Source: Pseudomonadales bacterium (GTDB taxonomy: Bacteria > Pseudomonadota > Gammaproteobacteria > Pseudomonadales > DC-out160). Taken from it: 52,077 nucleotides of DNA. A model generated the notes under the pieces. It was not told where the DNA came from and searched no databases. It saw nothing but the letters and a program-made list of their open reading frames with translations. Position 1 is the first letter of the stretch. Every line of letters starts with the position of its first letter. The stretch covers positions 1-52,077 of the forward strand of contig JAHRWA010000002.1 of the NCBI GenBank assembly GCA_019090455.1, written 5' to 3'. Position numbers and translations under genes: made by a program. Below, one piece after another: positions 14,509-22,203 of this stretch.

Positions 14509-14532
14509 GAAAATGAAAATGAAAATGAAAAT
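14509..14532 (+). repeat. GAAAAT hexamer repeat
   Basis: Four perfect tandem copies of GAAAAT, plus a partial fifth merging into the A-run of the terminator. It lies between the stop codon at 14502 and the hairpin at 14538, outside any gene. Confidence 0.9.
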
Positions 14533-14537
14533 GAAAA

Positions 14538-14573
14538 AAAACCAAGGGCGAATTTTTTACCCTTGGTTTTTTT
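14538..14573. terminator. Bidirectional rho-independent terminator
   Basis: An 11-bp perfect stem (AAAACCAAGGG / CCCTTGGTTTT) with an 11-base loop is flanked by an A-run on the left and a T-run on the right. It therefore works for both the YdeI gene (plus) and the qorB-like gene (minus), which converge here. Confidence 0.9.
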
Positions 14574-14575
14574 CT

Positions 14576-15442
14576 TTAAATGGCGGCTAATTCAAGCGCC
14601 TCTTTTATCGACTGGGACATGCTCGTGGTGTTACGACCTATTAAGGTAGGCAAGTCACCGCTGTCATCAAACAGCCAACCCTCTTGGGCTTGAACATCCG
14701 AGTCGGCTAAAACCACCGCTAAATCTTCAGGCAATCCATGGCTAATGAAAGCCTGAGTTAAGTCTTCTTCGCTTAGGGCCAAGTACTGAATAGCTTGCTT
14801 GCTTTGCTTGGACACATCATCCGCATATTCTTGTTGTGAAAAAGAATAATCTCCCGCCAATTCGTAAACTTTTCCCGCCGGTGATTGGGGTGAAGTTAAT
14901 ACATTAGCTGCCGCTTGGGCGTAATCAGCTCGTGAGGCACTGGAAAATTGGCCGTCTTGTGCGGCGCCGGCCACTACCCCAGATTGTAAAACCCCGGCTA
15001 AATTCTGGCTGAAGTTTTCGTTATACCAGCCATTGCGCAAGATGACCGCCGGGATGTTGGCGGCGTGAATAGCTTGCTCGGTGAGCTTGTGCTCTTGGGC
15101 CAAGATCAGGGCCGAACTGTCTGCTTTTAAAATACTGGTGTAGGCCAGCAAGTTCACGCTAGAGTTTTTAACGGCCTCTATCACTGCTTGGTGTTGAGCA
15201 GCGCGTTGGCCCACTTCACTGCTCGAAATCAGCAGCAGTTTCTCTACTCCCTCGAGCGCTGGAGCCAGTGTCTTGGGCTGATTGTAATCGGCATGTCTTA
15301 CTTGTACTCCTAGTTTTGCTAGGTCTTGTGCTTTATCTGGACTTCGAACCAAGGCCACTATTGAGCTGGCGTCCGTTTTCTCTAATAAACTTTTAATGAC
15401 TAATTTGCCTAATTGGCCGTTTGCACCGGTGACTGCGATCAT
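14576..15442 (-). CDS. qorB: NAD(P)H:quinone oxidoreductase QorB-like (NmrA-type)
   Basis: 288 aa from the ATG at 15440-15442; the longer frame to 15577 overlaps the divergent regulator promoter and adds no conserved sequence. MIAVTGANGQLGKLVIKSL is the NADP-binding Rossmann motif; VRSPDKAQDLAKLGVQVRHA and ILRNGWYNENF are typical of QorB/YtfG and related atypical short-chain reductases. It probably reduces quinones in the cytosol using NADPH. The divergently placed LysR regulator likely controls it. This pair looks like ordinary chromosomal DNA rather than a cassette. Confidence 0.8.
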   Translation of the reverse strand: MIAVTGANGQLGKLVIKSLLEKTDASSIVALVRSPDKAQDLAKLGVQVRHADYNQPKTLAPALEGVEKLLLISSSEVGQRAAQHQAVIEAVKNSSVNLLAYTSILKADSSALILAQEHKLTEQAIHAANIPAVILRNGWYNENFSQNLAGVLQSGVVAGAAQDGQFSSASRADYAQAAANVLTSPQSPAGKVYELAGDYSFSQQEYADDVSKQSKQAIQYLALSEEDLTQAFISHGLPEDLAVVLADSDVQAQEGWLFDDSGDLPTLIGRNTTSMSQSIKEALELAAI

Positions 15443-15553
15443 AATATTTTTCCTGTTGGGGATGTGCGTTGCTGCTTTATTGAAAACAGGGTCAGTATGG
15501 GCAATAATTATTGGTATCATAAGTGGGTGTTTGTCGAACGAGGAATTCTGGTT

Positions 15554-16456
15554 TTGAGTACAATAAGTTATAGCCACTTACGTCATCTAGGGGTGTTTGC
15601 CACGGTAGTTGAAGTGGGCAGCTTTGCTGGCGCGGCCCGGCGATTGCACAGCAGTCGCTCGCGAATCAGTGAGCAGGTGTCGCAATTAGAAAGCCAGCTG
15701 GGTATGCGTTTAAATCAGCGCTCTACGCGCCAACTTAATATCACCCAAGAAGGGCAGCAGGTGTACGATCAAGCCCGGCACTTGCCCGAAATTTTGCAAA
15801 ATATTAGCGATATCTCCAGCAGCAATATTCCCCGAGGCCGCGTGGCTATCACCATGAATCACGACATTGCTCACAAACATGTGCTGCCAGTGCTGCCAGA
15901 ATTTCAACGGTGCTACCCAGAAGTACAGTTAGATTTAATGATCAGTGACGATAAGCTGGATTACATTCATGAAAAAATAGATTTGGGTATTCGCATTGGC
16001 ATTCCCAAAGATGATTCCCTGATTGCGAGGGTATTGCATGAAGAGCCTTTGTCCATTTACGCAGGCTGTGATTATTTGCAGCAATACGGCACTCCCAAAT
16101 CGCTTGCCCAATTAGAGCAACACAAATGGATTTGTTTAAGCCAAATCCAGCAAGACGGTATGCTTGTCTTTCGTCATAAAGGCAGCAGCATACAAATGAA
16201 GCCCAAGGAATTTTCCCGCTGTAACTCTCCGCTCATGTTGCAGAAAATGGTAGTAGCGGGGTTAGGTATAGGCATTATGTTGCCTACCACTGTGCGTGAA
16301 GAAACGAGAAAAGGGGAACTGGTTAAAGTGATGCCTGAATTGAAAACCGAGCGTATGATTTTTTCTTTGGTGTATCCATCACGCCGTCAAGTACCGTTGC
16401 GCACCCGAGTATTGATTGACTATTTATTGCAAGCGAATATGTTTGATGAAGCTTAG
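15554..16456 (+). CDS. LysR-family transcriptional regulator
   Basis: 300 aa with TTG start at 15554, preceded by GAGGAA. The frame is open further upstream, but that part overlaps the qorB-like gene. The N-terminal winged helix-turn-helix (HLGVFATVVEVGSFAGAARR, then LHSSRSRISEQVSQLE) is clear, followed by the LysR effector-binding domain (GRVAITMNHDIAHKHVLPVL and VVAGLGIGIMLP). Divergent orientation from the qorB-like gene with about 110 bp between suggests that it regulates that gene and itself. The effector is unknown. Confidence 0.85.
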   Translation: MSTISYSHLRHLGVFATVVEVGSFAGAARRLHSSRSRISEQVSQLESQLGMRLNQRSTRQLNITQEGQQVYDQARHLPEILQNISDISSSNIPRGRVAITMNHDIAHKHVLPVLPEFQRCYPEVQLDLMISDDKLDYIHEKIDLGIRIGIPKDDSLIARVLHEEPLSIYAGCDYLQQYGTPKSLAQLEQHKWICLSQIQQDGMLVFRHKGSSIQMKPKEFSRCNSPLMLQKMVVAGLGIGIMLPTTVREETRKGELVKVMPELKTERMIFSLVYPSRRQVPLRTRVLIDYLLQANMFDEA

Positions 16457-16573
16457 CATTATCATTACTCGCACAGTCAACTCAAGTTTTGGGAAAAGGT
16501 TAGGCGGTGGTTTCGTCGTAAGGTTATTGGAACAGTTATCGGAAGTACTATGGGAAGAACCATCGGAATAGAT

Positions 16574-17554
16574 ATGAAAAATATTCTCAATATTACCAAC
16601 GGTGATTGTGCCGTTGAGATAATGAAAAAGGCAGCTATCCCAGGAGCATTTTTACCCTGGCGTGATCTACTTCACGAAGGGCCCGTTCCTGCTGAGCTGT
16701 CGTTAGAGGAACTATCAAAAGTACGGGCGCAGTACATTATTGATCGAAACTGGGGAAAGCCTCAGGAGATCATTGACAGCTTTATAGAAAGAGACAATGT
16801 ACTCAAATCCTTTAGAAAATACGAAAAAGTGATCTTGTGGTTTGAGCATGATCTTTATGATCAGCTTCAAATAATCCAGATACTGGATTGGTTTCATCAA
16901 AATTGGGTCCATCAAAAATGTGCAGACGAAGTGGAATTATCAATAATCTGTACTGAACAATACTTGGGTAGGCTTTCACCTGAAGAAATCAAAAAGTTAA
17001 TCCAATACGAAGAACGCATTACAGAAGCGCATCTTGAGTTATCGAGTCAAGCTTGGTCAGCTTTCCGGTCAAGTTCCCCGGAAGAATGGTGGGGGCTTTT
17101 AAACACCGATACCTCAGCTCTACCCTTTCTGAAAGGTGCTATTGTCAGGTTGCTGGAAGAATATCCCAGTTGTTCTAACGGATTGTCTCGAACGGCTGAC
17201 CAAGCGTTAAGAGTTGTATCGGAGGGTGTGCATGGTCCAGGGAAAATATTCAGCGGTTGCCAAGAGTTAGAAGAGCGCGTGTTTTTAGGCGATTCTAGCT
17301 TTTGGGTAATTCTTCAGGAGCTTCTCGAATCGAGTCCAGCATTGTTAACGTTATCCAATGGTAAAAAGTTGAATAGCCCAATCACTAAAGACCAAGAACT
17401 CACTATTACCCCGGTTGGTTTGGAAGTTTTTTCTGGTAAACGAAATTGGTTAGAATTTACAAATCTAGACCGTTGGGTTGGGGGAGTCCATTTAGGAAAC
17501 ACTAATGTTTGGTGTTGGGATTTGAACTCTAGGGTAATCGTAAAAAGAGGCTAA
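16574..17554 (+). CDS. DUF1835 domain protein
   Basis: 326 aa from ATG 16574; an alternative start at 16550 adds MGRTIGID. The N-terminus ILNITNGDCAVEIMKKAAIP, then LPWRDLLHEGPVP and WFEHDLYDQLQIIQIL, match DUF1835. The C-terminal part (LTITPVGLEVFSGKRNWLEF, DRWVGGVHL) is the family's usual second domain. Function unknown. Just upstream the DNA repeats an imperfect 12-base unit (ATTGGAACAGTT-like, 16525-16572), so the true start is unsure. Confidence 0.8.
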   Translation: MKNILNITNGDCAVEIMKKAAIPGAFLPWRDLLHEGPVPAELSLEELSKVRAQYIIDRNWGKPQEIIDSFIERDNVLKSFRKYEKVILWFEHDLYDQLQIIQILDWFHQNWVHQKCADEVELSIICTEQYLGRLSPEEIKKLIQYEERITEAHLELSSQAWSAFRSSSPEEWWGLLNTDTSALPFLKGAIVRLLEEYPSCSNGLSRTADQALRVVSEGVHGPGKIFSGCQELEERVFLGDSSFWVILQELLESSPALLTLSNGKKLNSPITKDQELTITPVGLEVFSGKRNWLEFTNLDRWVGGVHLGNTNVWCWDLNSRVIVKRG

Positions 17555-17651
17555 TAATAAATTGATCGGACCAAACGAGTCTATTCGGCGACATAATAGT
17601 GAGTTTTTATGGGGAGGTTATACGGCAAAAATAGTGGTGTTGAACCCTCGC

Positions 17652-17680
17652 TTGACACTAAGTACGCTAAAGCGTACGCT
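17652..17680 (+). promoter_or_regulatory. Toxin-antitoxin promoter with overlapping palindromic operator
   Basis: A consensus -35 box TTGACA (17652-17657) is spaced 17 bases from TACGCT (17675-17680) as the -10. Two overlapping palindromes cover the spacer and -10: TACGCTAAAGCGTA (17663-17676) and the perfect AGCGTACGCT (17671-17680). Phd/YefM antitoxins bind such repeats to repress their own operon. It lies 23 bases ahead of the antitoxin start. Confidence 0.7.
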
Positions 17681-17702
17681 TTATCTTAATACGAGGTGAA
17701 AT

Positions 17703-17945
17703 ATGACGACAGTTAATGTTACAGATGCCAGAGCGAGACTCTATAATCTTATCGATGAAACAGCTGAAACACATCAGCCTATTGTTATAACAGGGAAAAG
17801 AGGCAATGCCGTACTGCTCTCTGAAGAAGACTGGAATTCCATAAATGAAACATTGTTTCTTTTATCTGTTCCTGGAATGCGCGAATCTATTCGTGACGGC
17901 ATGAATGAAAAGCTGGGTGACTGTGATCAGGATCTTGGTTGGTAA
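17703..17945 (+). CDS. YefM/Phd-family antitoxin
   Basis: 80 aa. MTTVNVTDARARLYNLIDET, then PIVITGKRGNAVLLSEEDWN, is the Phd/YefM DNA-binding fold; the acidic C-terminus (NEKLGDCDQDLGW) would neutralise the toxin. GAGGTGAAAT precedes the ATG. The stop codon overlaps the toxin start by one base (TAATG), so translation is coupled. It is a likely passenger gene that carries its own promoter. Confidence 0.9.
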   Translation: MTTVNVTDARARLYNLIDETAETHQPIVITGKRGNAVLLSEEDWNSINETLFLLSVPGMRESIRDGMNEKLGDCDQDLGW

Positions 17946-18205
17946 TGTTTGAACTTTATTATACTAAACAAGCAAAAAAAGACGCGCGTAAATTAGCTTC
18001 AGCCAATTTAAAAAATAAAGCTCAAGTCCTCTTAACTATTATTCAAAAAAGCCCATATCAAAACCCACGGCCCTACGAGAAACTTGTTGGCGATCTTGAT
18101 GGTGCATACTCTAGAAGAATAAATATTCAACACAGAATAGTTTATCAAGTTCTTGAAAAAGAGAATGCGGTTAAAATCTTACGACTGTGGACGCACTATG
18201 AGTAA
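17945..18205 (+). CDS. YoeB/Txe-family toxin
   Basis: 86 aa from ATG 17945. It is a RelE-superfamily mRNA interferase: YTKQAKKDARKLASANLK, then NPRPYEKLVGDLDGAYSRRI, and the catalytic end HRIVYQV...LRLWTHYE with the conserved Arg, His and Tyr of YoeB. It cleaves mRNA at the ribosome when the antitoxin is degraded. It appears complete and intact. Confidence 0.9.
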   Translation: MFELYYTKQAKKDARKLASANLKNKAQVLLTIIQKSPYQNPRPYEKLVGDLDGAYSRRINIQHRIVYQVLEKENAVKILRLWTHYE

Positions 18206-18323
18206 AAATTATTACAAGAATTACCCTATGGCTGGATTCAACTAGTAAGTGCAAAAGTGTCGTTCCACTTTCACCTATGTAATCAGCATTAATCAGAAAT
18301 AAAAACTAAATAAAGTTAGGGAT

Positions 18324-18527
18324 ATGAAATTTAATTCGTTTATTCCGGTCAATAAATCAAGTGAGCATCATTCTCTACCTGGGGTTCCCGAGGGGGAATA
18401 TGTCGTATTTTCAATTGCGACTGGTTCTGAGAATAAGAAAACCGCTTTCGAAACGGTGACTGTCACCAAAGTAGATTCTCAGTGGAGAGCGGTGGACTAT
18501 CAAGGACGCTATTATGTATTTGGATAG
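18324..18527 (+). CDS. DUF4019-like C-terminal fragment or small protein
   Basis: 67 aa. LPGVPEGEYVVFSIATGSEN, then KKTAFETVTVTKVDSQWRAV, then DYQGRYY, resembles the C-terminal half of DUF4019 proteins (GEYVV...ETVT...WRVxGY). The usual N-terminal signal peptide and first helix are missing; a good AGGGAT ribosome site precedes ATG 18324, so a short version may be expressed. The leader shares GTAATCAGCATTAAT (18279-18293) with the gene at 3982. Confidence 0.5.
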   Translation: MKFNSFIPVNKSSEHHSLPGVPEGEYVVFSIATGSENKKTAFETVTVTKVDSQWRAVDYQGRYYVFG

Positions 18528-18531
18528 AGTA

Positions 18532-18903
18532 ATGAAATGTTTGGTCGGTATTGGGGTTATTGTTCTCACAATACCTTTCCTTGCCTTCATGATTTCATTA
18601 GTGCATTCAATGTCTTTTTCAATAGAACAGCTCAAATTAACAGTTGGATTTTCTCTAGCTTGTGGGAATTACCTTATGCTTATGATGAGCGTGTTTTTCC
18701 ACTTCGTATTAGGGTTAGATAACAGTGCGTTTAATCTAATGTTAATATTCCTGTTATCATTTTTGATCCCGCTTGTACTCTTCGGCGTCTATGTCTTCAA
18801 AGGGAATCCTACCCTTTATCGGGTTGCTATTGGGTTGTCAGTAATAACATGGCCAGCTCCGATGGTTTATTATCTATTTACATTCAATTATTGTGGTCCA
18901 TAG
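18532..18903 (+). CDS. Hypothetical four-helix membrane protein
   Basis: 123 aa from ATG 18532 (18514 also in frame). Hydrophobic stretches VGIGVIVLTIPFLAFMISLV, LMLMMSVFFHFVLGL, LMLIFLLSFLIPLVLFGVYV and IGLSVITWPAPMVYYLF give four predicted helices. Family not recognised. It begins just after the preceding small gene stops and is followed by an attC at 18994. Confidence 0.6.
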   Translation: MKCLVGIGVIVLTIPFLAFMISLVHSMSFSIEQLKLTVGFSLACGNYLMLMMSVFFHFVLGLDNSAFNLMLIFLLSFLIPLVLFGVYVFKGNPTLYRVAIGLSVITWPAPMVYYLFTFNYCGP

Positions 18904-18993
18904 ATCACGTACAATTAGAATTTTCAGCCCTTCAATGAATACCAAGACAATGACAAATTGAAAATTAATTGAGCCAATAAAATGTTGGCAACA

Positions 18994-19064
18994 AAATAAC
19001 CGGTGGCAAAAGTTCATGATTTATCTTTGCTAAGCGCGATATTCCGCTTTGCAAGATGTTAGAG
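18994..19064 (+). other. attC cassette recombination site
   Basis: The left arm AATAACCGGTGGCAAAAG pairs with the right arm CTTTGCAAGATGTTAGAG. The core GTTAGAG is at 19058-19064. It separates the membrane protein from the DUF805 gene and shows that cassettes continue to the right of the qorB/LysR block. Confidence 0.6.
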
Positions 19065-19110
19065 TTCAAAACAATTATTCAACAATTATTCAACTACAAG
19101 GAGAACACAG

Positions 19111-19449
19111 ATGGATTACTTTCTAGATGCACTAAAAAAATATGCTGACTTCACGGGCCGGGCAAGTAGAAAAGAGTATTGGATATTCATATTGGTGTAT
19201 TTAATTATCAATATAGTTTTAGCAGTACTTGGCTTGGATTTTATTTCATTAATAGCAGGCTTGGGGTTATTAGTCCCGAGTATGAGCATTGCTGCAAGAA
19301 GACTGCACGATACGGGGCGATCAGGATGGTGGCAGTTAATCGTATTAATTCCAGTGATCGGCATCATTGTATTAATTGTTTTCTTAGCTCAAGAGAGTCA
19401 TGGTTCAAATGATTATGGTGACAATTCCCAGATGGGTGCGCCCGAATAG
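19111..19449 (+). CDS. DUF805 membrane protein
   Basis: 112 aa. FTGRASRKEYWIFILVYLII at the N-terminus, SMSIAARRLHDTGRSGWWQL in the middle and a final hydrophobic helix followed by NDYG are diagnostic of DUF805 (YhaH/YhaI-like), an inner-membrane family of unknown role. AAGGAG precedes the ATG. It is common in integron cassette arrays. Confidence 0.9.
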   Translation: MDYFLDALKKYADFTGRASRKEYWIFILVYLIINIVLAVLGLDFISLIAGLGLLVPSMSIAARRLHDTGRSGWWQLIVLIPVIGIIVLIVFLAQESHGSNDYGDNSQMGAPE

Positions 19450-19452
19450 AAC

Positions 19453-19468
19453 CTAACAAATCGTTAAG
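19453..19468 (+). other. Orphan left half of an attC
   Basis: CCTAACAAATCGTTAAGC follows the DUF805 stop and looks like the left arm of an aadA-type attC. The matching right arm was not found before the next gene, so the site is probably truncated. Confidence 0.35.
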
Positions 19469-19541
19469 CGGAGTATTGTTTACATCGATGTGTGACGACA
19501 CGAACGGTAATCAGCGGCTGCTAGGCAATATTGGAAACCCT

Positions 19542-20045
19542 ATGAGTATTAAACAAGCACTGGTGGTTTGGGATGGGAAATCAGCTGATGATATCCGGGC
19601 CATATATGAGTCGTTTTTTGAGAAGGCAGATTTCGCCGACTCTATTGTTAATCTTACAAAAAGCGAGTTATACCAAAAAGGAGCCACTTGGTTATTAAAA
19701 ACGTGGCTAGAAGATGGCAATAGCCTGGAAGCTAATCATACAAAGGAAATATATCATTCACTTGATAAATTTTGTCATTGGGAAGCAAAACTACATATTC
19801 TACAAAGCCTTCCTTTTATGTCGATTGAAAATGCGGATAAAAAATATGTCGAACATTTCTTGAGGGTTACGTTAATCGACGTTAATAAATTTGTGAGGGC
19901 ATGGTCCTATAATGGCTTTTATGAATTAGCCAAGCAGCATCCAGAATATGTCAGTGAGGCAAAGCAGTTTTTTGAAATGGCAATGAGAGATGAGGCTCCC
20001 TCGATAAAGGCTAGGATTCGAAATATAATGAAAAAAGGCTTCTAG
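19542..20045 (+). CDS. HEAT-like helical repeat protein
   Basis: 167 aa from ATG 19542. It is entirely helical, with FVRAWSYNGFYELAKQHPEY and CHWEAKLHILQSLPFM in repeat-like helix pairs, resembling the HEAT/Armadillo type found in DNA alkylation repair-like proteins but without their catalytic residues. Probably a binding scaffold; partner unknown. The in-frame upstream codons to 19476 overlap the attC remnant region and lack a ribosome site. Confidence 0.6.
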   Translation: MSIKQALVVWDGKSADDIRAIYESFFEKADFADSIVNLTKSELYQKGATWLLKTWLEDGNSLEANHTKEIYHSLDKFCHWEAKLHILQSLPFMSIENADKKYVEHFLRVTLIDVNKFVRAWSYNGFYELAKQHPEYVSEAKQFFEMAMRDEAPSIKARIRNIMKKGF

Positions 20046-20085
20046 AATTCTTTTTATGTAAGCGCAATGCCCTAGTGAGAAAAAT

Positions 20086-20544
20086 ATGACAACGCCTGTA
20101 ATAATATTAGTTCTTTTATCGTCCCCGTTATTTTTTGCATTTTTGGTGTCGAAAGCAAAAGGCACTGAGTTAAATGTTCATCAATATTCCTGTTGGGGAT
20201 TAGCCGTTGCATTTATTTTTTTTAGCATAGGTCATTTTGTAAAAACGGCAGGCATGGTTGAGATGTTGCCTTCTGTTATACCGTTTCGTACTGAAATGAT
20301 TTATGCCACAGGCGTTTTGGAGTTTTTTGTGGGAGTGGCTTTGTTCTCCCCCTATTTTAGAGTGAAAGCGGCTTGGATCGCTATTGCCATTCTGGTGATG
20401 TTTTTTCCTGCGAACATCTATTCTGCATTTAATAGTGTTGGCCTTGGTGGGCATCAGTGGGGTGCCGTCTATTTGTTTATACGAGCACCTTTACAGATGA
20501 TACTCATTGCATGGGCATACTTTCTTTGCATTAAGAAAAGCTGA
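20086..20544 (+). CDS. DoxX-like membrane protein
   Basis: 152 aa with four helices. FIFFSIGHFVKTAGMVEMLP, then TGVLEFFVGVALF, AIAILVMFFPANIYSAFN and the C-terminal FIRAPLQMILIAWAYF are characteristic of DoxX-family inner-membrane proteins. Biochemical role not established for this subgroup. Confidence 0.8.
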   Translation: MTTPVIILVLLSSPLFFAFLVSKAKGTELNVHQYSCWGLAVAFIFFSIGHFVKTAGMVEMLPSVIPFRTEMIYATGVLEFFVGVALFSPYFRVKAAWIAIAILVMFFPANIYSAFNSVGLGGHQWGAVYLFIRAPLQMILIAWAYFLCIKKS

Positions 20545-20574
20545 AAAACGTTAAATACGAGATAAGGCCCTGGT

Positions 20575-20979
20575 ATGAAAAAAGAAATCCAAGAGAAGTT
20601 TGATAGCTACCCTGACCAGATCGCACTGCTTCTGCATCCACTGCGAGATCTAATATTAAAAGTGGCAGAAGATCAAGATCTGGGTAAAGTTGAGGAAACA
20701 CTAAAGTGGGGGCAGCCCAGTTATTTAGTGAAAAACGGCAGTGCTGTTCGAATTGACTGGACGCCTAAAGCGCCAAATCAATATTGTCTGTTGTTTCATT
20801 GCCAAACTAAATTGGTCGATACGTTTAGGGAAATATATTCGGATTCCCTCGAGTTCCAAGGCAATCGAGCAATCGTGCTCAGCATTAATCAGCGTTTGCC
20901 CGAGAGGGTTATTCAGCGCTGCGTGGAGCTAGCATTTAGGTATAAAAGTATTAAGCATTTACCGTTATTAGGGGTTTGA
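20575..20979 (+). CDS. DUF1801 (YdhG-like) protein
   Basis: 134 aa. ETLKWGQPSYLVKNGSAVRI and the preceding HPLRDLILKVAED helix match DUF1801, small cytosolic proteins with an iron-sulfur-scaffold (frataxin-like) fold of unclear function. A ribosome site (AAGGCC/TGGT) is weak. It lies 30 bases after the DoxX gene and may be co-transcribed. Confidence 0.8.
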   Translation: MKKEIQEKFDSYPDQIALLLHPLRDLILKVAEDQDLGKVEETLKWGQPSYLVKNGSAVRIDWTPKAPNQYCLLFHCQTKLVDTFREIYSDSLEFQGNRAIVLSINQRLPERVIQRCVELAFRYKSIKHLPLLGV

Positions 20980-21048
20980 TCCTCCCTTAACTGGATAGAG
21001 GAAGTTATTCGATTACCCAAAAAATTATAGTATAGGTAGCGGAATACA

Positions 21049-21324
21049 ATGAAGAGATGGCTTCTTTCCCTAGCGATATCCACTTTAGCCTCCTGCTTAG
21101 GTCTCGTTTTTTTTACTGTTTTTATCGCGCAGGATGCGTGTTTAGATTCCGGTGGTCGTTGGCTTGGTTTTATTCAAGGGTGTGATGGGGGTAATGGTTA
21201 TTCCCTGCGATATTTAGCGTCTCCAATAGCCATCACAATCTTTTTGGGTATCATTCTGGGCATCAGCAGCGCGCTAATTCAAATTCATAATATGCTCTTT
21301 CGATCATTCACCGAAAACAAGTAG
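21049..21324 (+). CDS. Hypothetical two-helix membrane protein
   Basis: 91 aa. The first helix is LAISTLASCLGLVFFTVFIA and the second is YLASPIAITIFLGIILGISS. The segment between (DACLDSGGRWLGFIQGCDGG) has paired Cys and would face the periplasm. Its pattern resembles short orphan proteins in marine gammaproteobacteria; no family name can be given. Confidence 0.6.
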   Translation: MKRWLLSLAISTLASCLGLVFFTVFIAQDACLDSGGRWLGFIQGCDGGNGYSLRYLASPIAITIFLGIILGISSALIQIHNMLFRSFTENK

Positions 21325-21666
21325 CCAGTTTGGCTATTGATGCGAGCAGTTTGACTGTAAGTGCATAATTGCTATGGGAGCTATTTTAAATCTAAGGTTC
21401 TAAGGCGTTGAAAAACCTTTAAAAAATCAAACTAGATCATCGTTCTCTATGTCTATATGGCATTCCTATATTCAATACTAATTAAAATTTCCTCTAGTCT
21501 GTCAACCCATTCGAAATTGCCGCGTTAAGTATTATGTAGGAGCTGTTGTTGGCGGCTCTTGACCATTTGGGCCTTGAATTTCTGAGCTATTCATTCTCTG
21601 AGTTAATGAATTTCTGAATAAATATAGTTAGGACAGGGCCCGACATTATCCCATTAGGAGAAATCT
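21325..21666. other. Intergenic region, no gene seen
   Basis: 342 bases without a supported gene. The leader ahead of 21667 ends in TTAGGAGAAATCT, a good ribosome site. An attC was not found. This is a plausible right boundary of the cassette-rich region. Confidence 0.4.
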
Positions 21667-22098
21667 ATGAAATTTAAATCGACAGTATTAGTCGGAGCTA
21701 TCGCATTAAGTAGCCATTTTGCTTTCGCTGGTATGGCGGAGGAACGCTGGGAATCTTTGCCAGTTGAGAAGCAGGAGCATATTACAGCCCGTGCTGCAGA
21801 ATTGGGGTTTGATATTACAACAGAGGAAGGCCGCGCTGCCTTTCGTGAATCAAGGCGCGAAACAAGGCGAGAACGTCGCTCGGAGAGAGCGGCTGAATTG
21901 GGGTTTGATTTGAGTACAGAAGAAGGGCGGCAGGCTTTTCAAGATGCTAGGCAAGAGCGGCGCGAGAAGCGAGAGATGATTCGCGAGGGACTAGCCGATT
22001 TGTCACTGGAGGATCGTGAGCAACTCAGATCCGATATGGAAGGGCTATCCCGTCATGAGCGGCGCGAATTAATGCGAGAACGCATTGCCAATAATTAG
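21667..22098 (+). CDS. Secreted Arg/Glu-rich repeat protein
   Basis: 143 aa. The signal peptide ends near Ala21 (SSHFAFAG). The mature protein has two copies of a 20-residue unit, ARAAELGFDITTEEGRAAF and ERAAELGFDLSTEEGRQAF, each followed by Arg/Glu-rich helix (RESRRETRRERR, QDARQERREKRE), and a third degenerate unit (REGLADLSLEDREQLRSDM). This looks like a periplasmic coiled or helical charged protein, somewhat like Spy/CpxP-type sequences, but no family is confirmed. Confidence 0.7.
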   Translation: MKFKSTVLVGAIALSSHFAFAGMAEERWESLPVEKQEHITARAAELGFDITTEEGRAAFRESRRETRRERRSERAAELGFDLSTEEGRQAFQDARQERREKREMIREGLADLSLEDREQLRSDMEGLSRHERRELMRERIANN

Positions 22099-22203
22099 TG
22101 AGTACTTCGTTAAACAATAGCGGGATGTAAATCAGAGTGACAAGAGGTGGCTATCCGGTTGGCGGTCTTTTGTCTCTGTTAATCTTGTATTGGAGTTGTC
22201 CCT

